A stretch of 64,000 nucleotides of DNA from Phycisphaerales bacterium (GCA_009691915.1 SIAD01000004.1:1-64000), one strand, 5' to 3'. Positions 7,748-17,490 are shown, numbered from the stretch's first letter. Made by a program: numbers and translations. The notes: a model not told the origin generated them from the sequence alone.

Positions 7748-9145
7748 ATGCTCAGCAAGGTTTTCAAGGCCTACGACATCCGCGCCACCTACCCCGACCC
7801 GCTTGACGAACATGTGGCGTGGCGCGTGGGCCAGGGAGTGGCGCGCTACCTCACCGAGCGGGTGGCCCGGGATGGAGACGACCGACCAAGCATGCGCCAT
7901 ATCGTCGTCGGCCGCGACATGCGTAAGAGTTCGCCGTCAATGGCGAATGCTCTCAAGCAGGGAATCCGCGACTTCGGCGCGACCGTCATCGATGTGGGAA
8001 TGGTCGACACACCGATGGTGTACTTCGCGATCAATCATCTTCAGTGTGCCGGTGGTGTACAGGTGACTGCAAGCCACAATCCGGCGCACTACAACGGATT
8101 CAAGGTGAGTCGTGCTCACGCCAAGCCTGTGGGGTCGGGCAGCGGGCTCGAAGTGGTCCAACAGTACGCCGAGGCCGCCGTCGAAGGCGATGCTGAGGTT
8201 CGTGCGGGGCGCGAGGAGTTCGTCGACCTCTGGATCGAGTACCGCGATCACCTGCTAAGACGCCTTCACTCGTCCGTGCTTGACGGATCCCGCCGACTGC
8301 GCATCGCGGTCGATGCGAGCAACGGCATGGCTGGGACAGCCTTCGGGAAGGTGTTCGACTCGGTCGCGGGGCTCGAGGTAGAGCGAATCAACTTTGATAA
8401 TTCCAGCGGCGAGTTCGTGCACGAACCGAACCCGCTCGTTGAGGCGAACCTTGCCTCGGTGCGCGAGGCGGTGGTGCGTGGGAGTCTCGACTTCGGAGTC
8501 TGCTTTGACGGCGACGCCGACCGCTGCATGATCGTCGACGAGCGGGGGACCCCGGTGGGGTGCGACCTCCTGCTGGCGGCGCTGGCGACGCAGGCACTCG
8601 TGCAGTGTCCGGGTGCCGCGATTGTGTATGACCTGCGATCCTCGCGCAGCGTTCGGGAAGCGATCATCGAAGGTGGGGGGGTGCCCGTTGAGAGTCGTGT
8701 GGGCCATGTCTTCATGAAGGAGCGGCTGGCGGACACGGCGGCGCCCATCGGCGGCGAACTCTCGGGGCACTTCTACTTTGCCGACATGTTCAACACCGAC
8801 AGCGGTGTCAGGGCGTTCATAGCCGTAGCAAATCTGGTCGCATCGAGACGAGAACCGTTGTCGGAGATCATCCGGCCGTACCAGCGCTACCAGCAGTCGG
8901 GCGAAATCAATTTCGAGTGCGCGGACAAGCCGGGAGCGATCGCCGCGCTCAAGAGCAAGTATTCCGACGCCAAGTGCACGGAGCTTGACGGAGTGAGCCT
9001 CGACGCGGGGTCGTGGTGGTGCAATGTCCGGATGAGCAACACCGAGCCGCTCCTTCGGCTCAATCTCGAAGCGGCGTCCACGGCGCTCGTTGAGAGGCAG
9101 GTCAATGAGTTGACGCCGATCCTCGGTCGTCGTGTCGCGCACTGA
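7748..9145 (+). CDS. manB: Phosphomannomutase/phosphoglucomutase
   Basis: The 465-residue alpha-D-phosphohexomutase moves phosphate between C1 and C6 of mannose or glucose, supplying GDP-mannose or UDP-glucose routes for surface polysaccharide. Visible motifs are the N-terminal AYDIR, the active-site TASHNP (residues 107-112, phosphoserine S109), the metal loop DGDADR (254-259), the sugar loop GGELSGHFYF and the C-terminal phosphate-binding RMSNTEPLLRLN. Length and layout match the AlgC/ManB type. Which sugar it prefers cannot be read from sequence alone. It is divergent from rpsB. Confidence 0.92.
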   Translation: MLSKVFKAYDIRATYPDPLDEHVAWRVGQGVARYLTERVARDGDDRPSMRHIVVGRDMRKSSPSMANALKQGIRDFGATVIDVGMVDTPMVYFAINHLQCAGGVQVTASHNPAHYNGFKVSRAHAKPVGSGSGLEVVQQYAEAAVEGDAEVRAGREEFVDLWIEYRDHLLRRLHSSVLDGSRRLRIAVDASNGMAGTAFGKVFDSVAGLEVERINFDNSSGEFVHEPNPLVEANLASVREAVVRGSLDFGVCFDGDADRCMIVDERGTPVGCDLLLAALATQALVQCPGAAIVYDLRSSRSVREAIIEGGGVPVESRVGHVFMKERLADTAAPIGGELSGHFYFADMFNTDSGVRAFIAVANLVASRREPLSEIIRPYQRYQQSGEINFECADKPGAIAALKSKYSDAKCTELDGVSLDAGSWWCNVRMSNTEPLLRLNLEAASTALVERQVNELTPILGRRVAH

Positions 9146-9175
9146 GTACGGGGGGTGCTGTAGGCTTCCGACCCC

Positions 9176-9592
9176 ATGCCGAACACCGCGAAGGATGCAG
9201 CGCGCGTCGTCCTCGAGAGTGCCTGCGATGGTCGAGTGGTGGTCAGCGTCCCTAAGTCGCACTACCGGATCGATTTCGTCGATGACTCCAAGGGTGTATG
9301 CGCGCGCCGCGAGATCGGCCGCCCCTTCAATGCCATCATTCACGCGTCCGCTCTCAAGATGCATCGCGCATCGGGGGGCGGCACATTCATTGAGCCGGTC
9401 GACGGGCACCCACGGATAGTGCAGGGGCGGATTCTCGCCACCGACGCCACGCGCAACAAGACGCTAGTTCATGCCGTCGTGCCGATATGGATCTCCGTCC
9501 CCCAAGGGCAGGCGGCGGCGGATTTCACTACCGGGGAGCTCGTCAACTTTTATGTTGAGAGCGGCGCGTCAATCGCCTCCATCGACGGCTGA
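9176..9592 (+). CDS. Uncharacterised 138-residue protein
   Basis: I do not recognise a family. The protein has no signal peptide or membrane segment. It reads as a small, beta-rich soluble domain (RVVVSVPKSHYRIDFVDD, HAVVPIWISVPQG, LVNFYVESGASI). The ATG is 30 bp after the mutase stop and the two genes may be cotranscribed. The stop is 2 bp from the end of the convergent gene. Composition matches the neighbours. Confidence 0.7.
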   Translation: MPNTAKDAARVVLESACDGRVVVSVPKSHYRIDFVDDSKGVCARREIGRPFNAIIHASALKMHRASGGGTFIEPVDGHPRIVQGRILATDATRNKTLVHAVVPIWISVPQGQAAADFTTGELVNFYVESGASIASIDG

Positions 9593-9594
9593 GC

Positions 9595-10764
9595 TCAGGG
9601 CTGTGCGCTGGTGGCATTGAGAACGCGCTTGCGCGTACCGGGACCGTCGTACACCGCGACTTCTCCGGCCCCGACACGATCAACGCCAAGCCGAACAAGC
9701 TGCGATCCAGTCCCGCCCCGGATGCTCACGGCGCCACCATCCGCGTCGCTTGCTGGACCCGCAACGACGACAGCGCGGCCGTCTGCCTTGGCGAGGTTGA
9801 GAAGGCCGCCACTCTCTGACGATCCCAGCCCCGCCACCCTCTTGCCGTTGTTCCACAACGACACGAGAGCGGTGTTCTCCGCGCCGCTCTCCACGACAAC
9901 CGCCGGCTGCTTCGTCGCGTCCAAGAGCGTGAGTCGAGAGCCCGAGTCTGCTTTCGCCTGTGCGGAGAGGGCCTCAGCCCCATCGGGACTGAAGAGCGTC
10001 AGCGATCCGCCGACCTCCGCACCGGCGACGCCCAGGATCGCCGCACGGGCACCTGTTCGCGAGGCGCACTCGACTAGACCACCCGAGTCGTACGCGAGCA
10101 TCTGGGCGGCGATCGTTCCATCGGGCTGGGACACGCGGATGATCCCACCGTGACCCTCCGAGGCTCCCAGCGCGATCAACTCCTGTCCCTCGGCGTTGCG
10201 CACGCTGAAGCCGGTTGTTGATGGAGCACTCGTGGCGACGATGCGCGGCCGATCCTCAGAGTCAGTGATCGCCATCGCCGGTCCGCTTCCCTCGGCGCGC
10301 AGGACCGCGGCACCGGATGCGTCGGGCATGGTCGCTTCGATCCGACCCCCTTGCGCCGTGGCATACATCGCCGCGACGGGCTGCAACTTGGCGTTCCACA
10401 GCGCGATGTCGCCGCCCTCGGCACTCGCCCCCAGTCGCAGCACATTGGCCCCGGCACTCGACCACACATCGACTTGCCCTCCGTTCTGACCGATCCCCAT
10501 GAGAAGCACGATCTTGTCACTCTGGTCAACGACCTCGAACCGCCGTGCGCGAATCACCTCCGGGGTGCGCGACGACTGAGTCGCGGCGAGTGACATGAAG
10601 GTCACTGCCAGCGCAACTGTTGCGAGGGTCGCGCTGCGCCATCGTCGTGTGTCTCGTCGGCACTTGAGCGACTGGGTCTCGAGGCGTTCAACGCGCGCGA
10701 GGAGTGCCTGGAGAGTGGTTGGATCGCATGGGGTGTGGTTCGTCGGAGTGTCGGTTGTGTTCAT
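9595..10764 (-). CDS. Membrane-anchored protein with repeated glycine-rich beta segments
   Basis: The 389-residue protein has a short coiled-coil-like segment (about 18-32), basic residues and one membrane helix (about 43-63), so it is probably a type II anchored protein with most of it outside the membrane. The exterior is built of roughly 25-residue segments that repeat a pattern of G-G then a strand, as in NGGQVDVWSSAG, EGGDIALWNA, HGGIIRVSQPDG and VGGSLTLFSPDG. This suggests a beta-solenoid or propeller-like structure. The ATG at 10764 removes 15 residues from the longest frame. No enzyme motif is visible and the role is unknown. It is divergent from the oxidoreductase gene 32 bp away. 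Confidence 0.75.
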   Translation of the reverse strand: MNTTDTPTNHTPCDPTTLQALLARVERLETQSLKCRRDTRRWRSATLATVALAVTFMSLAATQSSRTPEVIRARRFEVVDQSDKIVLLMGIGQNGGQVDVWSSAGANVLRLGASAEGGDIALWNAKLQPVAAMYATAQGGRIEATMPDASGAAVLRAEGSGPAMAITDSEDRPRIVATSAPSTTGFSVRNAEGQELIALGASEGHGGIIRVSQPDGTIAAQMLAYDSGGLVECASRTGARAAILGVAGAEVGGSLTLFSPDGAEALSAQAKADSGSRLTLLDATKQPAVVVESGAENTALVSLWNNGKRVAGLGSSESGGLLNLAKADGRAVVVAGPASDADGGAVSIRGGTGSQLVRLGVDRVGAGEVAVYDGPGTRKRVLNATSAQP

Positions 10765-10796
10765 GGAGTGTCCTTGTAGATCGTTAGGATACTTCG

Positions 10797-12014
10797 ATGT
10801 CGAGCGCACGCGGATCGAGCCATGCCAGGAGCGCCGCGGTCGGCATCGGCCTCGTCGGGACGAAGTTCATGGGACGGGCCCACTCGATCGCATGGGCCAA
10901 TGCGCCCAAGTTCTTCGACCTTCCCATGACGGTCGAACTGGCTTGCGCGGCCGGGCGTGACGCAGCCGCAACGCACGAGTTCGGGCGTCGATGGGGCTGG
11001 CGCGCATCGACGAGCCGGTGGCGGGATCTGCTGAAGGATCCATCGGTCACTCTCATCGATGTCGCATCCCCCAACGACACCCATGCCCTCCTCTCGATCG
11101 CCGCGCTTGAGTCCGGGCGGCATGTGGCGTGCGAAAAGCCGCTGGCGAGGACCCTGAAAGAGGCGAGGGCCATGCGCGATGCCGCTCGACTGGCGGCAAG
11201 GCGCGGGCTAAGAACCTTTGTTTGGTTCAACTATCGCCGTGCGCCTGCAGTCGCACTGGCCCATCGCCTTGTGCGGGACGGGCGCATAGGCCGGATCTTC
11301 CACATCCGTGCGGCGTACCTCCAAGACTGGGGTGGGGCATCGACGCCGCTGCTGTGGCGGTTCCAGTCGGGGAAGGCCGGGTCCGGCGCACACGGCGACC
11401 TCAATGCGCACATCATCGACATGGCGAGGTTCATCAGCGGGCTGGAGTTCCGCACTGTCGTGGGTGGGGTCGAAGAGACATTCATCAGGGAGCGCGCCTT
11501 CGTTGATGTCGAAGGATCTACCCAGCGGGCGTCCAAGTCAAAACGCCCCCGCATGGGACGCTCGACGGTCGATGATTGCCTCCTCTTTCTCGCTCGCATG
11601 AGCGGCGGTGCGGTGGCGTCCTTTGAAGCCACGCGGCTCGCAACTGGGAACAAGAATCGAAATTGCATCGAGATCAACGGGGAGCGCGGGAGCGTGAAGT
11701 TTGACTTCGAGCGGATGAACGAGCTCGACTACTGGGATGCGACGAGGCCTGCGGCAGTGCAGGGATGGACGAGGATCATGTGCACCGACCCTGCACATCC
11801 GTACGCCGCGAACTACTGGCCCGCCGCACACCTCTTGGGGTATGAGCACGGGTTCATCAGCCAAGCCGCCGACATCGTGCGCACGCTGGGCGGGCTCGAG
11901 CCAGAAGTCCCGCTGCCGGATTTTTCCGATGCCTATGAGACTCAGCGCGTCCTTGAAGCGGCGCAGCGAAGCGCACGGTTCGGACGGTCAATTCCCCTGT
12001 CGACGGTGACCTGA
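10797..12014 (+). CDS. Gfo/Idh/MocA-family NAD(P)-dependent oxidoreductase
   Basis: The 405-residue protein has the family layout: an N-terminal Rossmann fold (IGLVGTKFMGRAHS, residues 17-30, with the glycine pattern slightly changed) and a C-terminal alpha/beta substrate domain. The catalytic EKPLA motif is at about residues 118-122, and a GDLNAHIIDMARF stretch contains the family Asp/His pair. Members oxidise or reduce sugars, inositols or related cyclic alcohols; planctomycetes carry many of them and the substrate cannot be told. It lies 10 bp before the squalene-hopene cyclase gene, so the two may share a transcript. Confidence 0.88.
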   Translation: MSSARGSSHARSAAVGIGLVGTKFMGRAHSIAWANAPKFFDLPMTVELACAAGRDAAATHEFGRRWGWRASTSRWRDLLKDPSVTLIDVASPNDTHALLSIAALESGRHVACEKPLARTLKEARAMRDAARLAARRGLRTFVWFNYRRAPAVALAHRLVRDGRIGRIFHIRAAYLQDWGGASTPLLWRFQSGKAGSGAHGDLNAHIIDMARFISGLEFRTVVGGVEETFIRERAFVDVEGSTQRASKSKRPRMGRSTVDDCLLFLARMSGGAVASFEATRLATGNKNRNCIEINGERGSVKFDFERMNELDYWDATRPAAVQGWTRIMCTDPAHPYAANYWPAAHLLGYEHGFISQAADIVRTLGGLEPEVPLPDFSDAYETQRVLEAAQRSARFGRSIPLSTVT

Positions 12015-12024
12015 AACGAGCGAC

Positions 12025-14067
12025 ATGCCGACCATCGACATGGCGCCTTCGGCAGACACGCTCGTCGAGCGCATCGCGATCAGTCGCGATGCGGCTCTCG
12101 AGGCGCTCGCATCCCTGCAGCGATCTGATGGCCACTGGTGCGGGGAGTTGGAGGGAGATTCCATCCTCCAATCCGAATACATCCTCATGAAATGGATCGT
12201 CCATCAGGAGTGCGCCCCGATGGCCGACGGACGCGATGGAAGCGAGATCCTCGCGCGCATCGCCGCGACCCTGAGATCCCAACAGCGCGCGGACGGCAGC
12301 TTTGGTCAGTATCCCGAATCCGGTCCCGATCTCTCCGCCACGGTCAAGGGGTACTTCGCCCTCAAGCTCGCGGGGGACGATCCCGCCTCGCCGCATATGA
12401 CTCGCGCGCGCGCGCGAGTGCTCGCCCTCGGCGGCGCGGAACAGTGCAACTCGTTCTCGAGTTTCTACCTCGCGTGCCTTGGCCAAGTCCCGTGGTCCGC
12501 TCTGCCGTCCATTCCTCCTGAAATCGTCTGGCTCCCGCGCATCTGCTTCTTTCATCTGACGAAGGTGAGCGCGTGGAGCCGCACAATGATTCTGCCCTTG
12601 GCGATTGTCAACGCGCTGCGCCCGACGCGCGCGCTCCCAGTGGAACTGGGAATCGCTGAACTCTTTGTCAGCGAGCGCGAGCGATCGCGGCTCTTTGTGC
12701 GCGAGGGTGGGTCACGGCTCTGGACGGGGCTATTCCGTGGACTCGACCACGCCCTCAAAGCGGCCCAGAGGCTCGGGAGATCCCCGTGGCGGAACCGGGC
12801 GATCGCTGACGCATTCCAGTGGTGCATGGCGCGAGCCAGTCAGGAGTCGCCCGCCCCGACGAGCGGTCTCGGCGCGATCTTTCCACCGATGGTCTACATC
12901 CAGATTGCGATGCATGCGCTTGGAATCCAGCGCGACGACCCCCGCGTACAACGCGCCGAGCGAGACCTCGACGAGTTTTTCATCGAGGACGAAGGCACGA
13001 TCCGGATCCAGCCCTGCTTCTCGCCGGTGTGGGACACCGGGATCGCCCTCTATGCGCTCAACGACTGCGGCCTCGATCAGCGCGATCCGCGTGCGGCGCG
13101 CGCGGCTCAGTGGCTGGTGGGGAAAGAGTGTGCGTTTCGCGGAGACTGGGCGAACAACTGCGCGCCGGGCGCACCCACCGGCGGATGGTGCTTCGAGTAC
13201 CAGAATTCGTGGTATCCCGACTGCGACGACACCGCGATGGTGGCGATGGCGCTGCAGCGCACCGGCGGGCGCGCCGCCATCGGCGCGGCGCGGCGCGGCG
13301 TGCAGTGGATGCTCGCCATGCAGAACGCAGACGGCGGCTGGGCCGCGTTTGACCGCACTCGCGACCGACCGATTCTCGAGTGCATCCCGTTCGCCGATCA
13401 CAACGCCATGCAGGACCCATCATGCCCCGACATCAGCGGGCGAGTACTCGAGTGCCTTGCGTGGAACGGCTGCCAAGTTGGCGACCCGGTAGTCGATCGT
13501 GCAATCAAGTACATCAGGTCGCGTCAGGAAACAGAGGGCTGCTTCTTCGGCCGCTGGGGAGTCAACTACATCTACGGCACATGGCAGTCGGTCGTCGGCC
13601 CGATCCGCTGTGGCGTTGCCACGAGCGAGCCGTGGATCCGCCGTGCGGGAGAGTGGATCCGCGCGATCCAGAAGCCCGATGGATCCTTCGGAGAAACCGC
13701 CGACTCCTATCTCGATGCGCGCCTGAAGGGCACCGGCCCATCAACCGCGTCGCAGACGGCGTGGGCGGCGATGATTCTGCAGGAGGTCTTCGGGGTCGAG
13801 GATCCCGGGCTCCGGCGCGCACTCGAGTGGTTGGCTGCGACGCAGTTGACGCCTTCGGACGCCGCCAACCTCGAGACGAATCCGGACGGCGATCCGGAGG
13901 GATCGTGGTGTGAAACCCAGTTCACCGGGACGGGGTTCCCACAGGTGTTCTATCTGCGTTACCACCTCTACCGTCTGTATTTCCCGTTGATGGCGCTGGG
14001 GCGATTCGTCCAGGCCTCCGAATCTAGAACGGCGATGGACTCTCGAACGAGACCGTCTCCTTCGTGA
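12025..14067 (+). CDS. shc: Squalene-hopene cyclase
   Basis: The 680-residue class II terpene cyclase converts squalene to hopene and hopanol, precursors of membrane hopanoids. The catalytic acid motif DCDDTA is at residues 399-404. Several QW-type repeats are visible, such as QRADGSFGQYPE, MQNADGGWAAFD, QETEGCFFGRWG and QKPDGSFGET, together with the late WAAMILQEVFG. Length is typical of the family. The oxidoreductase gene precedes it by 10 bp and its end overlaps the convergent RluA-type gene by 44 bp. A possible HpnB-like glycosyltransferase is at 31002-32222, but there is no compact hopanoid operon here. Confidence 0.95.
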   Translation: MPTIDMAPSADTLVERIAISRDAALEALASLQRSDGHWCGELEGDSILQSEYILMKWIVHQECAPMADGRDGSEILARIAATLRSQQRADGSFGQYPESGPDLSATVKGYFALKLAGDDPASPHMTRARARVLALGGAEQCNSFSSFYLACLGQVPWSALPSIPPEIVWLPRICFFHLTKVSAWSRTMILPLAIVNALRPTRALPVELGIAELFVSERERSRLFVREGGSRLWTGLFRGLDHALKAAQRLGRSPWRNRAIADAFQWCMARASQESPAPTSGLGAIFPPMVYIQIAMHALGIQRDDPRVQRAERDLDEFFIEDEGTIRIQPCFSPVWDTGIALYALNDCGLDQRDPRAARAAQWLVGKECAFRGDWANNCAPGAPTGGWCFEYQNSWYPDCDDTAMVAMALQRTGGRAAIGAARRGVQWMLAMQNADGGWAAFDRTRDRPILECIPFADHNAMQDPSCPDISGRVLECLAWNGCQVGDPVVDRAIKYIRSRQETEGCFFGRWGVNYIYGTWQSVVGPIRCGVATSEPWIRRAGEWIRAIQKPDGSFGETADSYLDARLKGTGPSTASQTAWAAMILQEVFGVEDPGLRRALEWLAATQLTPSDAANLETNPDGDPEGSWCETQFTGTGFPQVFYLRYHLYRLYFPLMALGRFVQASESRTAMDSRTRPSPS

Positions 14068-14680
14068 CGGGGTGGGCGAACTCCAGCCGCTCGGCGTGCA
14101 GGCAGAGCCGAGGCGCGAGCGCGCGAATGTCGGGTGGGGCGTAGAGATCGTCGCCCAGAATCGGGTGGCCGATCTCGCGCATGTGAATGCGCAGCTGGTG
14201 GGAGCGACCGGTCTCGGGATGAAGGTGCACGCGCGTGCGCGCGGGATCAATGAGCCGCAGGGCGACCGCCCATCGTGTCACACTAGGGCGCCCATGATCG
14301 AAGTCGATCCGCTGCCTTGGTGGACTCGTCAGATCCTTGGCGATGGGAAGGTCGATCGTTCCGGACTCCTCCACCATCGTGCCTGCAACCAGCGCGCCGT
14401 ATCGCTTGCCGACGCCGCGGGCCTCGAACTGACATGACAGGTGGCGGTGGGTCCGCGCGTCGAGAGCCATCACGATGAGTCCGCTCGTGTCGCGGTCAAG
14501 CCGATGAACGATCCGGGCTCCGGGACGGACCGCGGCGACGCGCGCGGCAAGACAATCCGCCTTCTCGGGACCAATGCCAGCAACTGCCAGGAGCCCCGCG
14601 TCCTTGTCGAGCACCAAAAGCCATTGATCCTCGTGCACGATGCGATATCCGATCCCTATACTTTGCGGTTCTCCATGCAT
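14024..14680 (-). CDS. RluA-family RNA pseudouridine synthase
   Basis: The 218-residue enzyme isomerises uridine to pseudouridine in rRNA or tRNA. The catalytic motif HRLDRDTSGL is present with its active Asp, then RIHMREIGHPILGDDLY and RLCLHAERLEF near the C-terminus. It lacks an N-terminal S4 domain, like the short RluA/TruC-type members. The ATG at 14680 puts the catalytic core in family register; its ATG overlaps the start codon of the divergent propeller gene in the palindrome ATGCAT. Target nucleotide is unknown. Its end overlaps shc. Confidence 0.9.
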   Translation of the reverse strand: MHGEPQSIGIGYRIVHEDQWLLVLDKDAGLLAVAGIGPEKADCLAARVAAVRPGARIVHRLDRDTSGLIVMALDARTHRHLSCQFEARGVGKRYGALVAGTMVEESGTIDLPIAKDLTSPPRQRIDFDHGRPSVTRWAVALRLIDPARTRVHLHPETGRSHQLRIHMREIGHPILGDDLYAPPDIRALAPRLCLHAERLEFAHPVTKETVSFESPSPF

Positions 14681-15844
14681 CAGCACCGCATTGTCGCACT
14701 CCTTGCCAGTTCTGTGTGCGCCCTGATTCCGGCGTGCGCGCCCGAACCTACGGCGACTCCCGCTCTGCCCCTGCGAACGTGGCACGAGTCAGAGAGCGGT
14801 GTGCTGCGAAATCAGACGCAACTCACATTCCCCGCACAGTTCGTGAAGGCTGGGGAGGCGTACTTCTCGCCCGATGGTTCGAAGATCGTCTTCCAGGCCA
14901 TCGAGCAGCCCTCGCGCGGGGGCACGCCCGAAGATTTCTACGCCATGTTTGTCGCGGATCTCACCACGGGGCCAGGAGCTCCGAGCCTCTCGAACATCCG
15001 GCGGATCAGCCCAGCGGGATCCGCCAACACCTGCGGGTGGTTCGACGCGAGCCACCCCGGTCGCGTGATCTTCGGCTCAACGATTGTTCCGCCGAGCAAG
15101 ACCGAGGCACCTGGATTTCAGAGAGGCACGGGTCGGTACCGCTGGCAATTCCCACCCGAGATGCGAATCGTCGCTCTCGACCTCGACACGGCGCCGTCCG
15201 CCGACGGATCGCCCGGGCATCCGACGATATTGGCGGGCGACGGGACCGCCTACGCCGCAGAATGCAGCACGACTTCGGATGGCCGGTGGCTCCTGTACTG
15301 CACGCTCGCGTCGGGGCAGGGGGACATCGTCGTCAAAGATCTCCTGAGCGGGAGTGTCACTTCGCTTGTGACGGCGCCCGGGTACGACGGCGGACCGTTC
15401 TTCTCCAACGATGGCACGACTCTCTGTTACCGCAGCGATCGTCATGGCGACAGCCTCCTGCAGATTCATGTCTGTGAGGTCGTGCGCGATGCCTCGGGAG
15501 CGATCACGGGGACGCGACACGAGCGGCAGCTGACCGCGAACGAGCATGTCAACTGGGCCCCGTACTGGAGCCCGGACGATGCGGTGCTCCTCTACGCATC
15601 CAGCGAGATCGGCCACGACAACTACGAAATCTTCGCCGTCGATGCTGGAGAAAGTGGTGATGGCGCGGCGGCCGCGCGAACACGGGTGACCCAGGCGGCG
15701 GGTGCGGATGTGCTGCCGGTGTTCGATCCCTCGGGGACTCGCATGATGTGGACGAGCCAGCGTGGCGAAGGACGATCAAGCCAACTCTGGATCGCGGAGC
15801 TCGTCGTTCCCTATCGTCCATCCATCTCAGGTTCTTTGCCATGA
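14675..15844 (+). CDS. TolB-like beta-propeller lipoprotein
   Basis: The 389-residue protein has a signal peptide ending in a lipobox-like LIPAC, so it is probably an exported lipoprotein. The body carries WD40-like PD40 repeats of the TolB type (YFSPDGSKIVF, FFSNDGTTLCYRSDRHGD, YWSPDDAVLLYAS, FDPSGTRMMWTSQRG), forming a beta-propeller likely used for binding. The ATG at 14675 is chosen because it opens the signal peptide. A TATACT element lies 14 bp upstream, so the message may be almost leaderless. Its stop overlaps the nadB start (ATGA), so the two are probably translated together although their roles look unrelated. Confidence 0.85.
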   Translation: MHQHRIVALLASSVCALIPACAPEPTATPALPLRTWHESESGVLRNQTQLTFPAQFVKAGEAYFSPDGSKIVFQAIEQPSRGGTPEDFYAMFVADLTTGPGAPSLSNIRRISPAGSANTCGWFDASHPGRVIFGSTIVPPSKTEAPGFQRGTGRYRWQFPPEMRIVALDLDTAPSADGSPGHPTILAGDGTAYAAECSTTSDGRWLLYCTLASGQGDIVVKDLLSGSVTSLVTAPGYDGGPFFSNDGTTLCYRSDRHGDSLLQIHVCEVVRDASGAITGTRHERQLTANEHVNWAPYWSPDDAVLLYASSEIGHDNYEIFAVDAGESGDGAAAARTRVTQAAGADVLPVFDPSGTRMMWTSQRGEGRSSQLWIAELVVPYRPSISGSLP

Positions 15845-17490
15845 CCCTATTCGACGATCGCCGCCATCTCATCCCGTTCCGCAGCCAGCTGCTGCCGCAC
15901 ATATTCACAGACATGCTGGTTGTGGGAAGCGGTGTCGCTGGGTTGCGCTCCGCGATCGAGGCCGCGCACCATGGCGATGTCATAGTGCTGGCGAAGGAGT
16001 CACTCGACCTCTCCAACTCCAGCTGGGCGCAGGGGGGGATCGCGGCGGCGATTGCCGAGGACGATTCGGCGCAGGCGCACGCCGAAGACACCATCGTTGC
16101 CGGAGCGGGGTTGTGCGAGCCGCGTGCGGTGCGGGCGCTCGTCGAGGAGGGGCCCGCGGAAATCGAGCAGCTGATCTCGTGGGGGATGCGGGTCGACCGC
16201 GACGCATCCGGGAGTCCTAGCCTTGGCCTCGAGGGCGGGCACGCGCACGCGAGGATCATTCACTCTGACGGGGATGCCTCCGGGCGTGAACTCATGCGCA
16301 CGCTGCTGGCTCGGGTGCGAGCGACTCAGGGAATCCGCCTCTTCGATCACTGCTTCGCCGTGGATCTCCTGACCACCTCATGCGGTCGCGTGGCCGGGGT
16401 CATCTCCTTCAGTCAGCGATTCGGACTACAGATCATTTGGGCGCGCGCGACAATTCTGGCGGCGGGCGGCGCGGGGCAGGTCTACCGCGAGACCTCCAAT
16501 CCGCGCGTCGCCACCGGGGATGCGATCGCGATGGCTTGGCGCGCCGGAGCATGGGTTCGCGATCTCGAGTTCATGCAGTTTCACCCGACCTCGCTCTATG
16601 TCGCGGGAGCGCCGCGTCACCTGGTCAGCGAGGCGGTCCGCGGCGAGGGCGCGGTCATCGTCGACCGTCATGGTGCGCGCATCATGGCGGGGCGCCATCC
16701 GCAGGAGGATCTGGCTCCACGCGACATCGTCACTCGCGCAATCGTCGAGCACCTCTCCCACTCGGCGGCACCGTGTGCATACCTCGACGCGCGCCACATG
16801 GGCAGCCGAGGATTCCTCGCGCGCTTTCCCTCGCTGGCGAAGATGCTCGAAGGATTCGGCATCGACGCGGGAAGGGATCTCATTCCCATTCATCCCGCGG
16901 CGCATTACACCATTGGCGGAGTCCGCACCGACATCGAGGGGCGGACGAGTATCGCCGGGCTCTACGCTTGCGGCGAGGTCGCGTCCAACGGCGTTCATGG
17001 GGCGAACCGACTCGCCAGCAACAGTCTTCTTGAGGGGCTCGTTTTCGGGCGGCGCAGCGTGACCGCGGCCCTCAAGGATTCGTTGAGCGATCCGGTGCCG
17101 ATGCACCTGGAGAGTCGTGTGCAGACGGTGGTCGCCGGGGAGCTGGATCTAGGCGATGTCCGTTCGAGTCTGCGAAGTTCGATGTGGCGGAATGTCGGCA
17201 TCGTCCGCCACGGCGCGAAGCTCGCTGACTGCCTCGATATGTTCGCCTTCTGGGGACGATATGCCCTCGGCTCTGTCTTCGACACCGCCCAGGGATGGGA
17301 GACGCAGAACCTCCTGACAGTCGGGCACCTCATGACGCGCGCTGCCTACGAGCGGCGTGAATCGCGCGGCGCGCACCAGAGGGTCGACTGTCCCGGCGAA
17401 GATCCATCTGGCCCCTGTCACCTTGACTGGCGAATCGGGGTCGCCGCTTTCGAGCGAACGCCAGTCCTCGGCCATGGGGCGGCGCGGTGA
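15841..17490 (+). CDS. nadB: L-aspartate oxidase
   Basis: The 549-residue flavoenzyme oxidises L-aspartate to iminoaspartate, the first step of de novo NAD synthesis. The FAD-binding loop GSGVAGL is at residues 29-35, followed by the family signatures SWAQGGIAAA, EGGHAHARIIH, MQFHPTSLY and the C-terminal GGVRTDIEGRTSIAGLYACGE. The start is fixed by the ATGA overlap with the upstream gene and by the family N-terminus. nadA and nadC are not adjacent. The lipoprotein gene follows with a GTGA overlap. Confidence 0.93.
   Translation: MTLFDDRRHLIPFRSQLLPHIFTDMLVVGSGVAGLRSAIEAAHHGDVIVLAKESLDLSNSSWAQGGIAAAIAEDDSAQAHAEDTIVAGAGLCEPRAVRALVEEGPAEIEQLISWGMRVDRDASGSPSLGLEGGHAHARIIHSDGDASGRELMRTLLARVRATQGIRLFDHCFAVDLLTTSCGRVAGVISFSQRFGLQIIWARATILAAGGAGQVYRETSNPRVATGDAIAMAWRAGAWVRDLEFMQFHPTSLYVAGAPRHLVSEAVRGEGAVIVDRHGARIMAGRHPQEDLAPRDIVTRAIVEHLSHSAAPCAYLDARHMGSRGFLARFPSLAKMLEGFGIDAGRDLIPIHPAAHYTIGGVRTDIEGRTSIAGLYACGEVASNGVHGANRLASNSLLEGLVFGRRSVTAALKDSLSDPVPMHLESRVQTVVAGELDLGDVRSSLRSSMWRNVGIVRHGAKLADCLDMFAFWGRYALGSVFDTAQGWETQNLLTVGHLMTRAAYERRESRGAHQRVDCPGEDPSGPCHLDWRIGVAAFERTPVLGHGAAR

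Noticed and set aside
8255-9409. A 384-codon minus-strand frame
   Set aside because: Antisense to the phosphomannomutase, which has its active-site motifs in the other strand.
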